A stretch of DNA of 56,413 nucleotides from Hespellia sp. (GTDB lineage Bacteria; Bacillota; Clostridia; Lachnospirales; Lachnospiraceae). A model generated the notes under the pieces. The model made no database searches, was not told where the DNA came from, and saw only the letters and a list, made by a program, of their open reading frames with translations. The position numbers were made by a program, and so were the translations under genes. Position 1 is the first letter of the stretch. The number at the start of each line of letters is the position of its first letter. Below, in pieces: positions 15,219 to 23,046 of the stretch. The DNA is taken from NCBI GenBank assembly GCA_028693555.1, contig JAQUVD010000027.1, forward strand, positions 1 to 56,413, read 5' to 3'.

Positions 15219-16821
15219 CAGACAGGCAGATTTACCTGAAATGAAAACAGAAGGACAGGGATACGGCTCGCGTCTGCGCGAGATGACCGCAGTCCTGAAA
15301 AAGCATGAGATTACGCAGGGTCTGACCCCGGAAAAACTCCGACTTATTTTGGAGGACTTGGGTCCGACCTATATTAAACTTGGGCAGATTATGTCATTAC
15401 ATTCAGACATTCTGCCGAAGAAGTATTGTGATGAACTCATGCGTCTGCGATCAGAGGTTGCACCGATGGACTTTGAACAGGTGCAGGCGGTGCTGGATCA
15501 CTCCTATGGCTTTTCGTGGAAGGAAATTTTTTCCGACATGGAAGAGATTCCGCTCGGTTCTGCATCCATTGCGCAGGTACATAAGGCGACATTGAAGTCC
15601 GGTGAGCAGGTGGTTGTGAAGGTCCAGCGCAAAGGAATTCACAGACTGATGGCGCGCGATATCGGACTCTTACATAAAGCGGTGAAGCTGGTGCCTCCAA
15701 TCAGTATCAAGGATATGGTCGATTTTGACATGGTACTGGACGAATTGTGGCAGGTGACGCAGGAGGAGATGGATTTTCTCAAAGAAGCTGCCAATATGGA
15801 AGAATTTGCGAAGAACAACAAGGATGTTGTATTTGTGGAGACCCCGATTCTTTATAAGGAATACACGACGGATCATGTGCTGGTGATGGAGTATATTGAT
15901 GGCTTTTCGGTGGATGATAAAGAACAGCTTTTGGAGCAGGGATATGATTTGTCGGAAATAGGCGGGAAGCTTGTGGACAACTATATCCGGCAGGTGATGG
16001 AGGATGGATTCTTTCACGCCGACCCCCATCCCGGAAATTTACGTATCCGCGGTGGCAGGATCGTCTGGATTGATATGGGGATGATGGGACGTCTGACAGA
16101 ACGTGACCGTGGTCTGGTCAGCGATGTGATTCGCGGGATTGCTGAGAATGATGTCAGCATGATTCAGGATGCGGTTCTTGCGCTCGGTGAATTTCGCGGT
16201 AAGCCGGATCAGAAGAAATTATATGAGGGCATCAATACACTGATGTTTAAATATGGACATCTGGAGATGGGAGAGATTGACATTGCAGAGGTCATGCAGG
16301 AGCTTATGGAAGTGATGAAAGTGAATAAGATTTCCATGCCGCATGGTCTGACGATGCTTGCGAGAGGACTGACACACATGGAAGGGGTGCTCGCAGATGT
16401 CTGTCCGGATATCAATATGGTAGAGATTGCAGCGGCGCGCATGAAAGAAAATATGATGCTCCATTTTGACTGGAAAAAAGAACTGAAAACGAATGGAAAA
16501 TTATTGTACCGATCGGCACACAAAGCCATTGAGCTTCCGGGAATGCTTGCAGATCTTTTAAAAGGATATCAAAAGGGACAGACCAGGGTGAATCTCGATC
16601 TCCATGTGACGAAGGACATGTCAGAGCTTCTGCGGAGACTGGTCCGAAATATTGTGATGGGTCTTTGGGTGATGGCATTGCTGATCAGCTCGAGCATCAT
16701 ATGTACAACCGATATGTCACCGAAGATTATGGGAATCCCTGCAATCGGGGCGTTTGGATATCTGTTTGCATTTGTGATTGTGCTGTATGTATTTCTCAAA
16801 CATTTTTTCTCGAGATGGTAG
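15211..16821 (+). CDS. ABC1/UbiB/AarF-family atypical kinase
   Basis: 536 aa. Family-specific KxGQ extension: YIKLGQIMSLHSDILPKKYCDEL-type region (about residues 52-75). Then SASIAQVH (A-rich nucleotide loop), VVVKVQRKG (lysine), DPHPGNLRI and WIDMGMMGRL (catalytic and Mg sites). Two C-terminal transmembrane helices (about 478-530) anchor it. UbiB-type proteins are ATPases that help isoprenoid lipids move or mature. Firmicutes of this type usually lack ubiquinone, so the lipid is unknown. It is coupled to the phasin-like gene and lies downstream of dgkA, which suggests a shared lipid theme. Confidence 0.88.
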   Translation: MNNRQADLPEMKTEGQGYGSRLREMTAVLKKHEITQGLTPEKLRLILEDLGPTYIKLGQIMSLHSDILPKKYCDELMRLRSEVAPMDFEQVQAVLDHSYGFSWKEIFSDMEEIPLGSASIAQVHKATLKSGEQVVVKVQRKGIHRLMARDIGLLHKAVKLVPPISIKDMVDFDMVLDELWQVTQEEMDFLKEAANMEEFAKNNKDVVFVETPILYKEYTTDHVLVMEYIDGFSVDDKEQLLEQGYDLSEIGGKLVDNYIRQVMEDGFFHADPHPGNLRIRGGRIVWIDMGMMGRLTERDRGLVSDVIRGIAENDVSMIQDAVLALGEFRGKPDQKKLYEGINTLMFKYGHLEMGEIDIAEVMQELMEVMKVNKISMPHGLTMLARGLTHMEGVLADVCPDINMVEIAAARMKENMMLHFDWKKELKTNGKLLYRSAHKAIELPGMLADLLKGYQKGQTRVNLDLHVTKDMSELLRRLVRNIVMGLWVMALLISSSIICTTDMSPKIMGIPAIGAFGYLFAFVIVLYVFLKHFFSRW

Positions 16822-16909
16822 ATGGAGCTGCGAGACGGAGTGTTTGGGATGGGAAAATCCTGTGAAAATTGTCTGTCTTTTCTTGACTTTCATTTTCGGA
16901 GGGTGTACC

Positions 16910-16936
16910 ATGTCAATGGTCAAAGAACAACATTAG
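16910..16936 (+). CDS. Possible 8-aa leader peptide
   Basis: ATG after CGGAGGGTGTACC encodes MSMVKEQH and a stop. The ribosome site is much better than chance would give for so short a frame. It could be a regulatory leader peptide for mgtE; its reality is unproven. Confidence 0.25.
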   Translation: MSMVKEQH

Positions 16937-16985
16937 GATTCACTAATTAAAATTGAAAATATAAAAATAAAGTGAGGTGACAAGA

Positions 16986-17120
16986 GTGGACAGTTGTAGT
17001 GACGCGTATCGAAGTTGGAGTGATAGAATAAGATTTGAATATTGGAACAGCCGGAGCTCTGGATGGGAGATTTGCGTGACGGGTCGACTCTTTGTCTCAC
17101 CTTGCAAATCAAGCAGTTAG
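16986..17120 (+). CDS. Possible 44-aa small protein in the mgtE leader
   Basis: GTG start 5 bases after GAGGTGA. The product is hydrophilic with three Cys and four Trp (DSCSDAYRSWSDRIRFEYW, then SGWEICVTGRLFVSPCKSSS). The same frame continues after the TAG with an open stretch reading AASDKRFVAASYIRIFSIAR. It could be a leader ORF or part of a repeated intergenic element. Confidence 0.3.
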   Translation: MDSCSDAYRSWSDRIRFEYWNSRSSGWEICVTGRLFVSPCKSSS

Positions 17121-17204
17121 CGGCTGGTTTTGTTCGCTATAGCGTGCAAAGTGGCTGCCAGTGACAAGCGTTTTGTTGCTGCGTCATATATTCGAATTTT
17201 CTCT

Positions 17205-17230
17205 ATCGCTCGGTAAAGGGCGATTTTTTT
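17205..17230 (+). terminator. Intrinsic terminator/attenuator ahead of mgtE
   Basis: Stem ATCGCTC/GGGCGAT with 6-base loop GGTAAA and a run of seven T. It may simply end the ABC1 kinase transcript or act as the off-switch of a leader for mgtE, about 90 bases downstream. Confidence 0.7.
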
Positions 17231-17321
17231 ATTTTCAGGCATGCAAGTAAAGATCCGGTGGACCTTTACATACGTGCGAAAATAAGAAAACAGCTCAATC
17301 AAAAACAAGGAGCGAGAGAAG

Positions 17322-18710
17322 ATGACAAAAATGGAATTAAGCTATGCTGAGAAGATTGTACAGCTCGTCAGAGAAACAGATACATTAACGAATCTGAAAG
17401 AAAAGCTGGAAGATTATCATGAAAAGGATATCGCCTGTGCACTGGAGCTTTTTGAGGAAGATGAGCGCAAGCATGTATTTTATGCACTTAGCAATGAGCA
17501 GCTGGCAGAGATTCTGCCGTTTGCAAAAGATGCTTCTGACTATATTCAGGAAATTGGAATTAGCAGATTTGCGAATATCATCAGCCGGATGGATGCGGAT
17601 GAAGCGGTCGATGTGCTGGAAGATATTGATGAAGAGACAAAGAAGCGCATTGCAGAAAAGCTGCATTTTAAAGCAAAAAAGGATATTCGTCTGATTAAGT
17701 CATTTGGCGAGGAGCTTATTGGTAGCCAGATGACAACAAACTTCATACAGATCAAACGTGGCCTTACCATCAAACAGGCTACAAAGAGTATGATTGAACA
17801 GGCAAAGAAAAATGATAACTTAAATACCATCTATGTGGCAGATGAGAAGAACCATTTTGTTGGTGCGATTGATTTAAAAGATTTGATTGTTGCGCGGGAA
17901 AATGATGATCTGGAAGATCTAATCGTGACATCTTATCCATTTGTGTATGCGACAGAAGAGATTGAAGAATGTGTAGATGAAATCAGGGACTATGCCGAGG
18001 ATTCGATTCCGGTACTCAATAAGGAAAAAGAAATTGTCGGCGTTATCACAGCCACAGACATCATTGAGATGGTTGATGATGAGATGGGCGAGGACTACGC
18101 GAAATTAGCCGGTATGACAGAAGCTTCCGATCTCAACGAAAATGTCAAAGACGGTATGAAAAAGCGTATGCCATGGCTGGTTCTGCTATTATTCCTTGGG
18201 ATGATTGTATCTTCGGTTGTGGGATTATTTGAAAATGTTGTATCGCAGATCGCATTAATCGTCTGCTTTCAGTCTCTGATTCTTGACATGGCGGGGAATG
18301 TTGGAACACAGTCCCTTGCGGTTACCATTCGTGTATTAATGGATGAGAATGTATCATTCAAAGAGAAGATGGAATTCACACTCAAGGAGCTGCGTATCGG
18401 AACCTGTAATGGTCTGGTGCTTGGAACCATGGCGTTTCTTTTTATTGGCTTGTATATACTTTTGGCAAAAGGAAAACCAGTGCTCTATGCCTTTACCATC
18501 TCAGGCTGCGTCGGAATATCACTCCTTGTGGCAATGATGATTTCCAGCCTGGTCGGCGTGCTGACGCCTATGTTCTTCCATCGGATTAAGGTCGACCCGG
18601 CGGTTGCATCAGGCCCGCTGATTACAACCGTAAATGACCTCGTGGCAGTCGTTACATATTATGGACTGTCGTGGATTTTACTCATTAATGTATTTGGAAT
18701 TCATAATTGA
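17322..18710 (+). CDS. mgtE: Magnesium transporter MgtE
   Basis: 462 aa in the standard order: a helical MgtE N domain (about 1-135, with MDADEAVDVLEDID and HVFYALSNEQLAEIL), two CBS domains (about 140-260, e.g. YVADEKNHFVGAIDLKDLI and PVLNKEKEIVGVITATDIIEM), a connecting helix, and five transmembrane helices (about 285-460) with the GNVGTQSLAVTIR pore motif. It is a Mg2+-gated channel-like importer at the plasma membrane. The start follows AAGGAGCGAGAGAAG. Mg control is likely through the protein's cytosolic domains and perhaps the leader described above. Confidence 0.93.
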   Translation: MTKMELSYAEKIVQLVRETDTLTNLKEKLEDYHEKDIACALELFEEDERKHVFYALSNEQLAEILPFAKDASDYIQEIGISRFANIISRMDADEAVDVLEDIDEETKKRIAEKLHFKAKKDIRLIKSFGEELIGSQMTTNFIQIKRGLTIKQATKSMIEQAKKNDNLNTIYVADEKNHFVGAIDLKDLIVARENDDLEDLIVTSYPFVYATEEIEECVDEIRDYAEDSIPVLNKEKEIVGVITATDIIEMVDDEMGEDYAKLAGMTEASDLNENVKDGMKKRMPWLVLLLFLGMIVSSVVGLFENVVSQIALIVCFQSLILDMAGNVGTQSLAVTIRVLMDENVSFKEKMEFTLKELRIGTCNGLVLGTMAFLFIGLYILLAKGKPVLYAFTISGCVGISLLVAMMISSLVGVLTPMFFHRIKVDPAVASGPLITTVNDLVAVVTYYGLSWILLINVFGIHN

Positions 18711-19456
18711 GATAAGAAGATGGTCCCGATAGATAACAGGGCAATCACTGCAACACCTGCGATGGAACCAATCAGGAAATGTTTCCGGCTCTTCTTCGCA
18801 TCCTGTCTTGCCTGAACCAGCTCTTCTAAAAACTGGAGTGTGTTCAGGTCAGCGCGGCGCATCTGAATTCCTTTTTTTCCGGAAGGATATGTGTATTTTG
18901 CAATTCGATTCTTGAGTAGAACCGCGACGGTTTCATCCGCAGAGTTTTCGGTTTCAATGTTATAACCGGAAGCGTCAAGCGCAAGAATCTGTCCTTTGGC
19001 ATCTCGTTCAGTTGCTGCATGAAAGAGCGCTTCTACGATAGCATCATCACTCGGGGTGGTCTTCTTCATAAGAATAGAACAGAGTTTTGCATTGCTGACT
19101 GTGCGTGCCAGTGTAAAGATCTGATCACAGACCGTTTCGTCAGAAAAATCGAATTTCTTTGTGTGTTTATCTAAAATTTCATCAACAAAATCATGATTTA
19201 ACCGATTGTTCAAATCAATTTCGAACATATCAGCAGTAAAAAAATCGAGCTGTTTCGCAAGAACATCTACCAGCCGCATATCGCGCAGCATCAGGATCTG
19301 CTGGATGACAGAAATCCGGTCCTCTTCCGGAAGTCTGTCCAGTGCCCCTTTCTTTAACTGATACAAAACACCGTTGCGGTCATATTTACAGATGCGTTCC
19401 TTCAGTGCTTCCGCGGACACATCGTAATCTTTTGTCTGTTTCTTGTTGTTTTTCAT
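18701..19456 (-). CDS. Tail-anchored protein of unknown function
   Basis: 251 aa. A long, soluble, all-helical and charged region (about 1-220) is followed by a single C-terminal transmembrane helix (about 227-249, IGSIAGVAVIALLSIGTIFL). The helical part has repeat-like short units (LPEEDRISVIQQILMLRDMR, DFFTADMFEIDLNN) but no family I recognise. Start chosen at 19456 with GGAGGAG upstream rather than 19477. Its 3' end overlaps the convergent mgtE by 10 bases, so transcripts are antisense at their tails. Confidence 0.7.
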   Translation of the reverse strand: MKNNKKQTKDYDVSAEALKERICKYDRNGVLYQLKKGALDRLPEEDRISVIQQILMLRDMRLVDVLAKQLDFFTADMFEIDLNNRLNHDFVDEILDKHTKKFDFSDETVCDQIFTLARTVSNAKLCSILMKKTTPSDDAIVEALFHAATERDAKGQILALDASGYNIETENSADETVAVLLKNRIAKYTYPSGKKGIQMRRADLNTLQFLEELVQARQDAKKSRKHFLIGSIAGVAVIALLSIGTIFLSQL

Positions 19457-19528
19457 GTCTATACTCCTCCTATCCATTTTGACATCCTGTTCATTATAGG
19501 AAGTTCATGTGAAGAAAGAGTGAAAAAT

Positions 19529-20188
19529 TTACGAATTTTGAGACAACAGAAGTTTGTTGATGAGCTTTTTGTTGATTGGGAGAAAGAACCCTGCAATTGG
19601 TCCAACGACAAAGGCACAGATGATGGTTCCGATGCCGAAAGAGCCTCCCAGTAGAAATCCGATCAGCACAAATGATACATCCGTGCAGACGCGGACGATA
19701 TTAAATTTCTTATGTGTTTTATCGCTGATGACAACAGCAACCAGATCATTCGGTCCGGTTCCGGCATCTGACTGGATGACAATGGTCATGCCATAAGCGA
19801 GAATACAGCAGCCCAGCGTCAATAGAAGTATCTTTTGGGGCAGCGGGAAATTCTCAAAATGGAATCCGCCAAGTAATGAAGTGAAAACATCAATAATCGG
19901 TCCGCCACAGATCATGCAGAGCAGTGTTCCGATCTTAATATAACTGCGGTCGATGATCAGCAGCACAAGGATAATGAGAAAACAAATAGCGATGTGTGTG
20001 CGTCCATGTGTGAGCAGCGGTGAGGCAGTGAACGCCAGGAGTGTTCGAAATACACCTTGAACCAGAACGTTAAAGGGATCAGCACCCAGATCTGCCAGCA
20101 GAAAAAAGGTAACACCTAAATGTGCAATAGTCAGACCAATGAATAAAATTACCACGCGGGCGAGCGTTTCCTTGATTGAGCGTTTCAT
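19529..20188 (-). CDS. YczE/YitT-family membrane protein
   Basis: 219 aa, about five to six transmembrane segments, with GLTIAHLGVTFFLLADLGADPFNV-type first helices and the QSDAGTGPNDLVAVVISDKTH loop typical of the YczE (COG2364) group. Function is not established; B. subtilis YczE affects bacillomycin/surfactin production. The start at 20188 follows GGAGG; the ATG at 20224 is upstream of that site. It is divergent from the small protein at 20287. Confidence 0.8.
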   Translation of the reverse strand: MKRSIKETLARVVILFIGLTIAHLGVTFFLLADLGADPFNVLVQGVFRTLLAFTASPLLTHGRTHIAICFLIILVLLIIDRSYIKIGTLLCMICGGPIIDVFTSLLGGFHFENFPLPQKILLLTLGCCILAYGMTIVIQSDAGTGPNDLVAVVISDKTHKKFNIVRVCTDVSFVLIGFLLGGSFGIGTIICAFVVGPIAGFFLPINKKLINKLLLSQNS

Positions 20189-20286
20189 ATGTAATCCTCC
20201 GATTCGTTGGGACTTTATTCCCATGCTGATTTATATTATAATAGAGCAAATGAACAGATGCAATGAAAAGATGGAGGAAATCAAAG

Positions 20287-20517
20287 ATGAGAGAAATGCA
20301 ATTTAAAGTAGAGCAGGAGGATGTGATTCATGAGGGCGAAGTGGTGAAGGTCATTGAGAGCAAACTCCCCTCGTCTTATTATTACACGATAGAACATGCA
20401 CTCGGGATGAGCGGAAATTATAAAACATTGGAACGGCTAAAGACATTTGAAGGAAAAGTTGTGAAAGTAGAAAAGACACCGAGAGGGCAGTATGCCACCT
20501 TACAATTTCAGGAGTGA
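20287..20517 (+). CDS. Small conserved-looking protein of unknown function
   Basis: 76 aa, soluble, beta-strand rich (FKVEQEDVIHEGEVVKVIES, EGKVVKVEKTPRGQYATLQF), with a Tyr/Ser turn SSYYYTIEHALG. GGAGG precedes it. I do not recognise the family. A terminator follows at once, so it is a single-gene unit. Confidence 0.65.
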   Translation: MREMQFKVEQEDVIHEGEVVKVIESKLPSSYYYTIEHALGMSGNYKTLERLKTFEGKVVKVEKTPRGQYATLQFQE

Positions 20518-20520
20518 ACG

Positions 20521-20550
20521 AAAAGTGTTGCAATGGCAACGCTTTTTCTT
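20521..20550 (+). terminator. Terminator after the small 20.3-kb gene
   Basis: Stem AAAAGTGTTGC/GCAACGCTTTT with loop AATG (one G-T pair) and a T-rich tail. Confidence 0.85.
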
Positions 20551-20619
20551 TTCGACTTCTTTTATAATGTATAGGAAGACTAAAAATGTAAATGATAAAA
20601 GAAAAGAAGGAGGATGGCT

Positions 20620-20808
20620 ATGAAATATGATGTGAATGATGAATGTATTGGATGCGGTATGTGCAATGGAATCTGTCCGGAAGTATTTGAGATGACAGAG
20701 GACGGTGTCGCAAAAGCAATAGAAAGTGATGTGCTGCCGGAATACGAAGAATCCGCACAGGAAGCAAAGGATGGATGTCCAGTCAGCGCAATAGAAGAAA
20801 AAATCTAA
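20620..20808 (+). CDS. Ferredoxin, single 4Fe-4S cluster
   Basis: 62 aa. The cluster ligands are CIGCGMCNGICP near the start and a distant CPVSAI, the layout of small monocluster ferredoxins of Thermotoga/Desulfovibrio type. It is a cytosolic electron carrier. ATG 20620 is 6 bases after AAGGAGG; the ATG at 20614 directly abuts that site. Confidence 0.9.
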   Translation: MKYDVNDECIGCGMCNGICPEVFEMTEDGVAKAIESDVLPEYEESAQEAKDGCPVSAIEEKI

Positions 20809-20823
20809 AAAAATTATAAACTA

Positions 20824-20865
20824 TTAGCAATCACACTTGACGAGTGCTAAAACTGGTGTTATAAC
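20824..20865 (+). promoter_or_regulatory. CIRCE element and promoter of hsp20-dnaJ
   Basis: TTAGCAATC, 9 bases, GAGTGCTAA matches the HrcA operator TTAGCACTC-N9-GAGTGCTAA with one mismatch. It overlaps TTGACG (20837-20842), and TATAAC follows 17 bases later (20860-20865). HrcA repression and heat induction are expected. Confidence 0.88.
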
Positions 20866-20956
20866 ATATGTATAGCAAGAGGAACAAAGAAACCTCAAGC
20901 GAAAACAATAAAACAACAACGACAATGAGTCGCACATTTTTAAGGAGGAATGACAT

Positions 20957-21406
20957 ATGTTGATGCCTAGTATTTTTGGAGATAATTTATTTGATGATTT
21001 TTTTGATGGCTTTACCCGTCCAACGAGAAATGTAAGTAATAAGTATCGTACACCACAGTTTGATGTAATGAGAACAGATGTGAAGGAACAAGACAATGGC
21101 TATGAGCTCGAGATTGATCTTCCTGGATATAAGAAAGAGAACGTAAAAGCAGAACTGAGTGATGGCTACCTTACCATTACGGCTGAGGCAAAATCGGAAG
21201 AGAAGCAAGAGGATGACAAGTCCGGCAAATACATTCGCAGAGAACGCTACTATGGAAGCAGCAGCCGAACCTTCTATGTGGGGAAAGATATCACACAGGA
21301 AGACATCAAAGCAAAATTTGAAGACGGTATCCTGAAGCTTTCTGTTCCAAAGAAGGAAGAAAAGCCGGTAGTGGAAGAGAACAAATATATTACAATCGAA
21401 GGCTGA
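20957..21406 (+). CDS. Hsp20 small heat-shock protein
   Basis: 149 aa, an alpha-crystallin domain (about 38-140) with DNGYELEIDLPGYKKENVKAE, the GYLTI strand, SRTFYVG, and FEDGILKLSVPK, and a C-terminal KYITIEG standing in for the IxI tail. It holds unfolding proteins in oligomers in the cytosol. AAGGAGG precedes it. HrcA control is inferred from the CIRCE site. Confidence 0.92.
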   Translation: MLMPSIFGDNLFDDFFDGFTRPTRNVSNKYRTPQFDVMRTDVKEQDNGYELEIDLPGYKKENVKAELSDGYLTITAEAKSEEKQEDDKSGKYIRRERYYGSSSRTFYVGKDITQEDIKAKFEDGILKLSVPKKEEKPVVEENKYITIEG

Positions 21407-21423
21407 TTGGAGATGCAATGGGG

Positions 21424-21458
21424 AAGCGGGAATGCTTGGGAAAGTATTCCCGCTTTTT
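21424..21458 (+). terminator. Terminator between hsp20 and dnaJ-like gene
   Basis: Stem AAGCGGGAAT/ATTCCCGCTT with T-run. It lies within a probable two-gene unit, so partial read-through may set a higher Hsp20 than DnaJ level. Confidence 0.8.
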
Positions 21459-21506
21459 AACAGTAAATATAAAATGGATAGAAAGCTATGACAGGAGGTG
21501 AGCATC

Positions 21507-22382
21507 GTGGCTAAGAAGGATTATTATGATACGCTGGGAGTTAATAAAAGTGCAGATGAGAAGGCAATCAAGCAGGCATATCGAAAGCTTGCAAAGCGAT
21601 ATCATCCGGATACGAACCAGGGAAATAAGAATGCAGAACAAAAATTTAAAGAAGTAACAGAAGCCTATAACGTGCTCAGCGATAAAGAAAAAAAGAAGAT
21701 GTATGATCAATATGGCACTGCGGCATTTGAAGAAGGCTTTGAAAATGGTGGATTCCGTGGAAATACACAGGAATATCATTTTGAGGGCGGCAATATGGAT
21801 GATATTTTTGGAGATCTCTTTGGAAACGGATTTTTCGGAAGAAAAACTGCCACACGAAAAGGGGCAGATATTCAGTCCGATATTACAATCGGTTTTGAAG
21901 AGGCTGCATTTGGATGTGATAAAGTTTTCCAATTACAGGAGGACAGAAGAGTTTCATCCATTCAGGTGCATATTCCAGCAGGGATTGACGAGGGGAAAAG
22001 CGTACGGTTAAAGGGAAAAGGCCAGCCGGGATTTGGCGGAGCTGAGGCGGGAGATTTACTTTTGAAAGTACACATTCGAGAAAAGCCGGGATATGAGAGA
22101 AGAGGAATGGATGTCTATACGACAGCGAATATTCCGTTTACAACTGCAGTGCTGGGTGGGGAGGCAAAGGTATCGACCCTCTATGGCGATGTCCTTTGCA
22201 GAATTCCGGAAGGTGCACAGTCGGGAAGCAAAATTCGTCTGCGTGGCAAAGGAATTGTGTCAATGAAAAATCCTTCGGTACATGGGAATCAGTATATTAC
22301 AATTCAGATTCAGGTCCCTAAAAATTTGACGATAGAAGCCAAAGAAAAACTGAGAGAATTTGCAAATATGGTAAAATTGTAG
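21507..22382 (+). CDS. DnaJ-like co-chaperone without zinc finger
   Basis: 291 aa. The J domain (about 4-70) has the HPD motif in KRYHPDTNQGN. A Gly/Phe-rich linker (FENGGFRGN, DIFGDLFGNGFFG) follows, then two beta-barrel client-binding domains (about 110-280). The CxxCxGxG zinc repeats of DnaJ proper are absent, so this is a CbpA-type protein. It stimulates DnaK ATPase. GTG start 21507, 9 bases from AGGAGG; the GTG at 21498 is too close. Confidence 0.9.
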   Translation: MAKKDYYDTLGVNKSADEKAIKQAYRKLAKRYHPDTNQGNKNAEQKFKEVTEAYNVLSDKEKKKMYDQYGTAAFEEGFENGGFRGNTQEYHFEGGNMDDIFGDLFGNGFFGRKTATRKGADIQSDITIGFEEAAFGCDKVFQLQEDRRVSSIQVHIPAGIDEGKSVRLKGKGQPGFGGAEAGDLLLKVHIREKPGYERRGMDVYTTANIPFTTAVLGGEAKVSTLYGDVLCRIPEGAQSGSKIRLRGKGIVSMKNPSVHGNQYITIQIQVPKNLTIEAKEKLREFANMVKL

Positions 22383-22489
22383 TATAGTAATGAAGATTGA
22401 ATGAAACGTTTTGCGCAAGTTCAAGTACTCGGTAAGTTGAAACAGATTAGAAGCAATTGTTTAAGTGTACTAACGGAGGGATTTGGGTT

Positions 22490-22972
22490 ATGAAGAAAAG
22501 ACCAACAAAAGCGACAGCAGTGAAGGCCGCAGCAAAGACAACAACAGCAAAGACGACAGCACCAGCAGCAAAAGCTCCTGTAAAAGCAGTGGAAGCAAAG
22601 CCAGCAGCAAAAGCAATTGAAGCGAAACCGGCTCCAAAAGCAATCGAGGAAAAGGTGGCAGCAAAACCGGAAACAAAACCGGAAGCAAAACCGGAAGCAA
22701 AACCGGAAGTGAAGAAGACGGCAGAAAAACCGGCTGTTAAGAAACCGGCAGCTAAGAAAGCACCTGCAAAAGTTATGGAACCTGAAGTGTTTGTTCAGCA
22801 TGAAGGCCGTGAGATTCTCACAACAGATATCGTTGAGAAAGTAAAAGCAGCTTATGTTGCAGAAGGACACAGAGCATCGGCAATTAAATCTTTAAAGGTT
22901 TATATCAAACCGGAAGACTATGCAGCATATTATGTGATCAATGATAAGGCTACTGGTAAGGTAATGCTTTAA
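22490..22972 (+). CDS. Lys/Ala/Pro-rich protein with C-terminal DUF6465-like domain
   Basis: 160 aa. Residues about 1-98 are low complexity, built from repeats such as AKPEAKPEAKPE and AVKKPAAKKAPAK, like histone H1 tails, and are highly basic overall with Glu interspersed. Residues about 100-160 form a compact domain (FVQHEGREILTTDIVEKVK, LKVYIKPEDYAAYYVIN) seen in Lachnospiraceae proteins annotated DUF6465. DNA or RNA binding is plausible but not shown. ATG 22490 follows GGAGGG. Repeat number probably varies between strains. Confidence 0.75.
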   Translation: MKKRPTKATAVKAAAKTTTAKTTAPAAKAPVKAVEAKPAAKAIEAKPAPKAIEEKVAAKPETKPEAKPEAKPEVKKTAEKPAVKKPAAKKAPAKVMEPEVFVQHEGREILTTDIVEKVKAAYVAEGHRASAIKSLKVYIKPEDYAAYYVINDKATGKVML

Positions 22973-22989
22973 TTTACATAAGATAATAC

Positions 22990-23026
22990 AAAAGGGCAGC
23001 CTCACATTTGTGGGACTGCCCTTTTT
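22990..23026. terminator. Bidirectional terminator
   Basis: Stem AAAAGGGCAG/CTGCCCTTTT closes over an inner CTCAC/GTGGG-like pairing, with T-run right and A-run left. It serves the convergent Lys-rich gene and the permease. Confidence 0.85.
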
Positions 23027-23046
23027 AATGAATGAAATATGTAATG

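Larger units (their letters stand above)
16822..17321 (+). promoter_or_regulatory. 500-bp leader region of mgtE
   Basis: This long gap holds two short ORFs with ribosome sites (16910-16936 and 16986-17120), a GATTTGC...GCAAATC hairpin (17069-17110), a GC-rich dyad (CGCTATAGCG near 17137) and an intrinsic terminator (17205-17230). Another hairpin (17247-17269) lies shortly before mgtE. TTGACT (16883-16888) with TACCAT 17 bases on is a weak promoter candidate. The M-box (ykoK) consensus such as GAGGCTCC or the ACGCCA core is not seen. Confidence 0.5.

Noticed and set aside
17117-17308. 63-aa minus-strand protein in the mgtE leader
   Set aside because: No ribosome site and it overlaps the hairpin/terminator structure; openness is better explained by the repeat-like composition.
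16822-17321. M-box riboswitch for mgtE
   Set aside because: The expected conserved segments are not visible; only generic hairpins and a terminator are supported.
22421-22870. Cys/Phe/Leu-rich minus-strand ORF
   Set aside because: It is the complement of the Lys/Ala repeat gene; low-complexity codons make the reverse frame open by chance.
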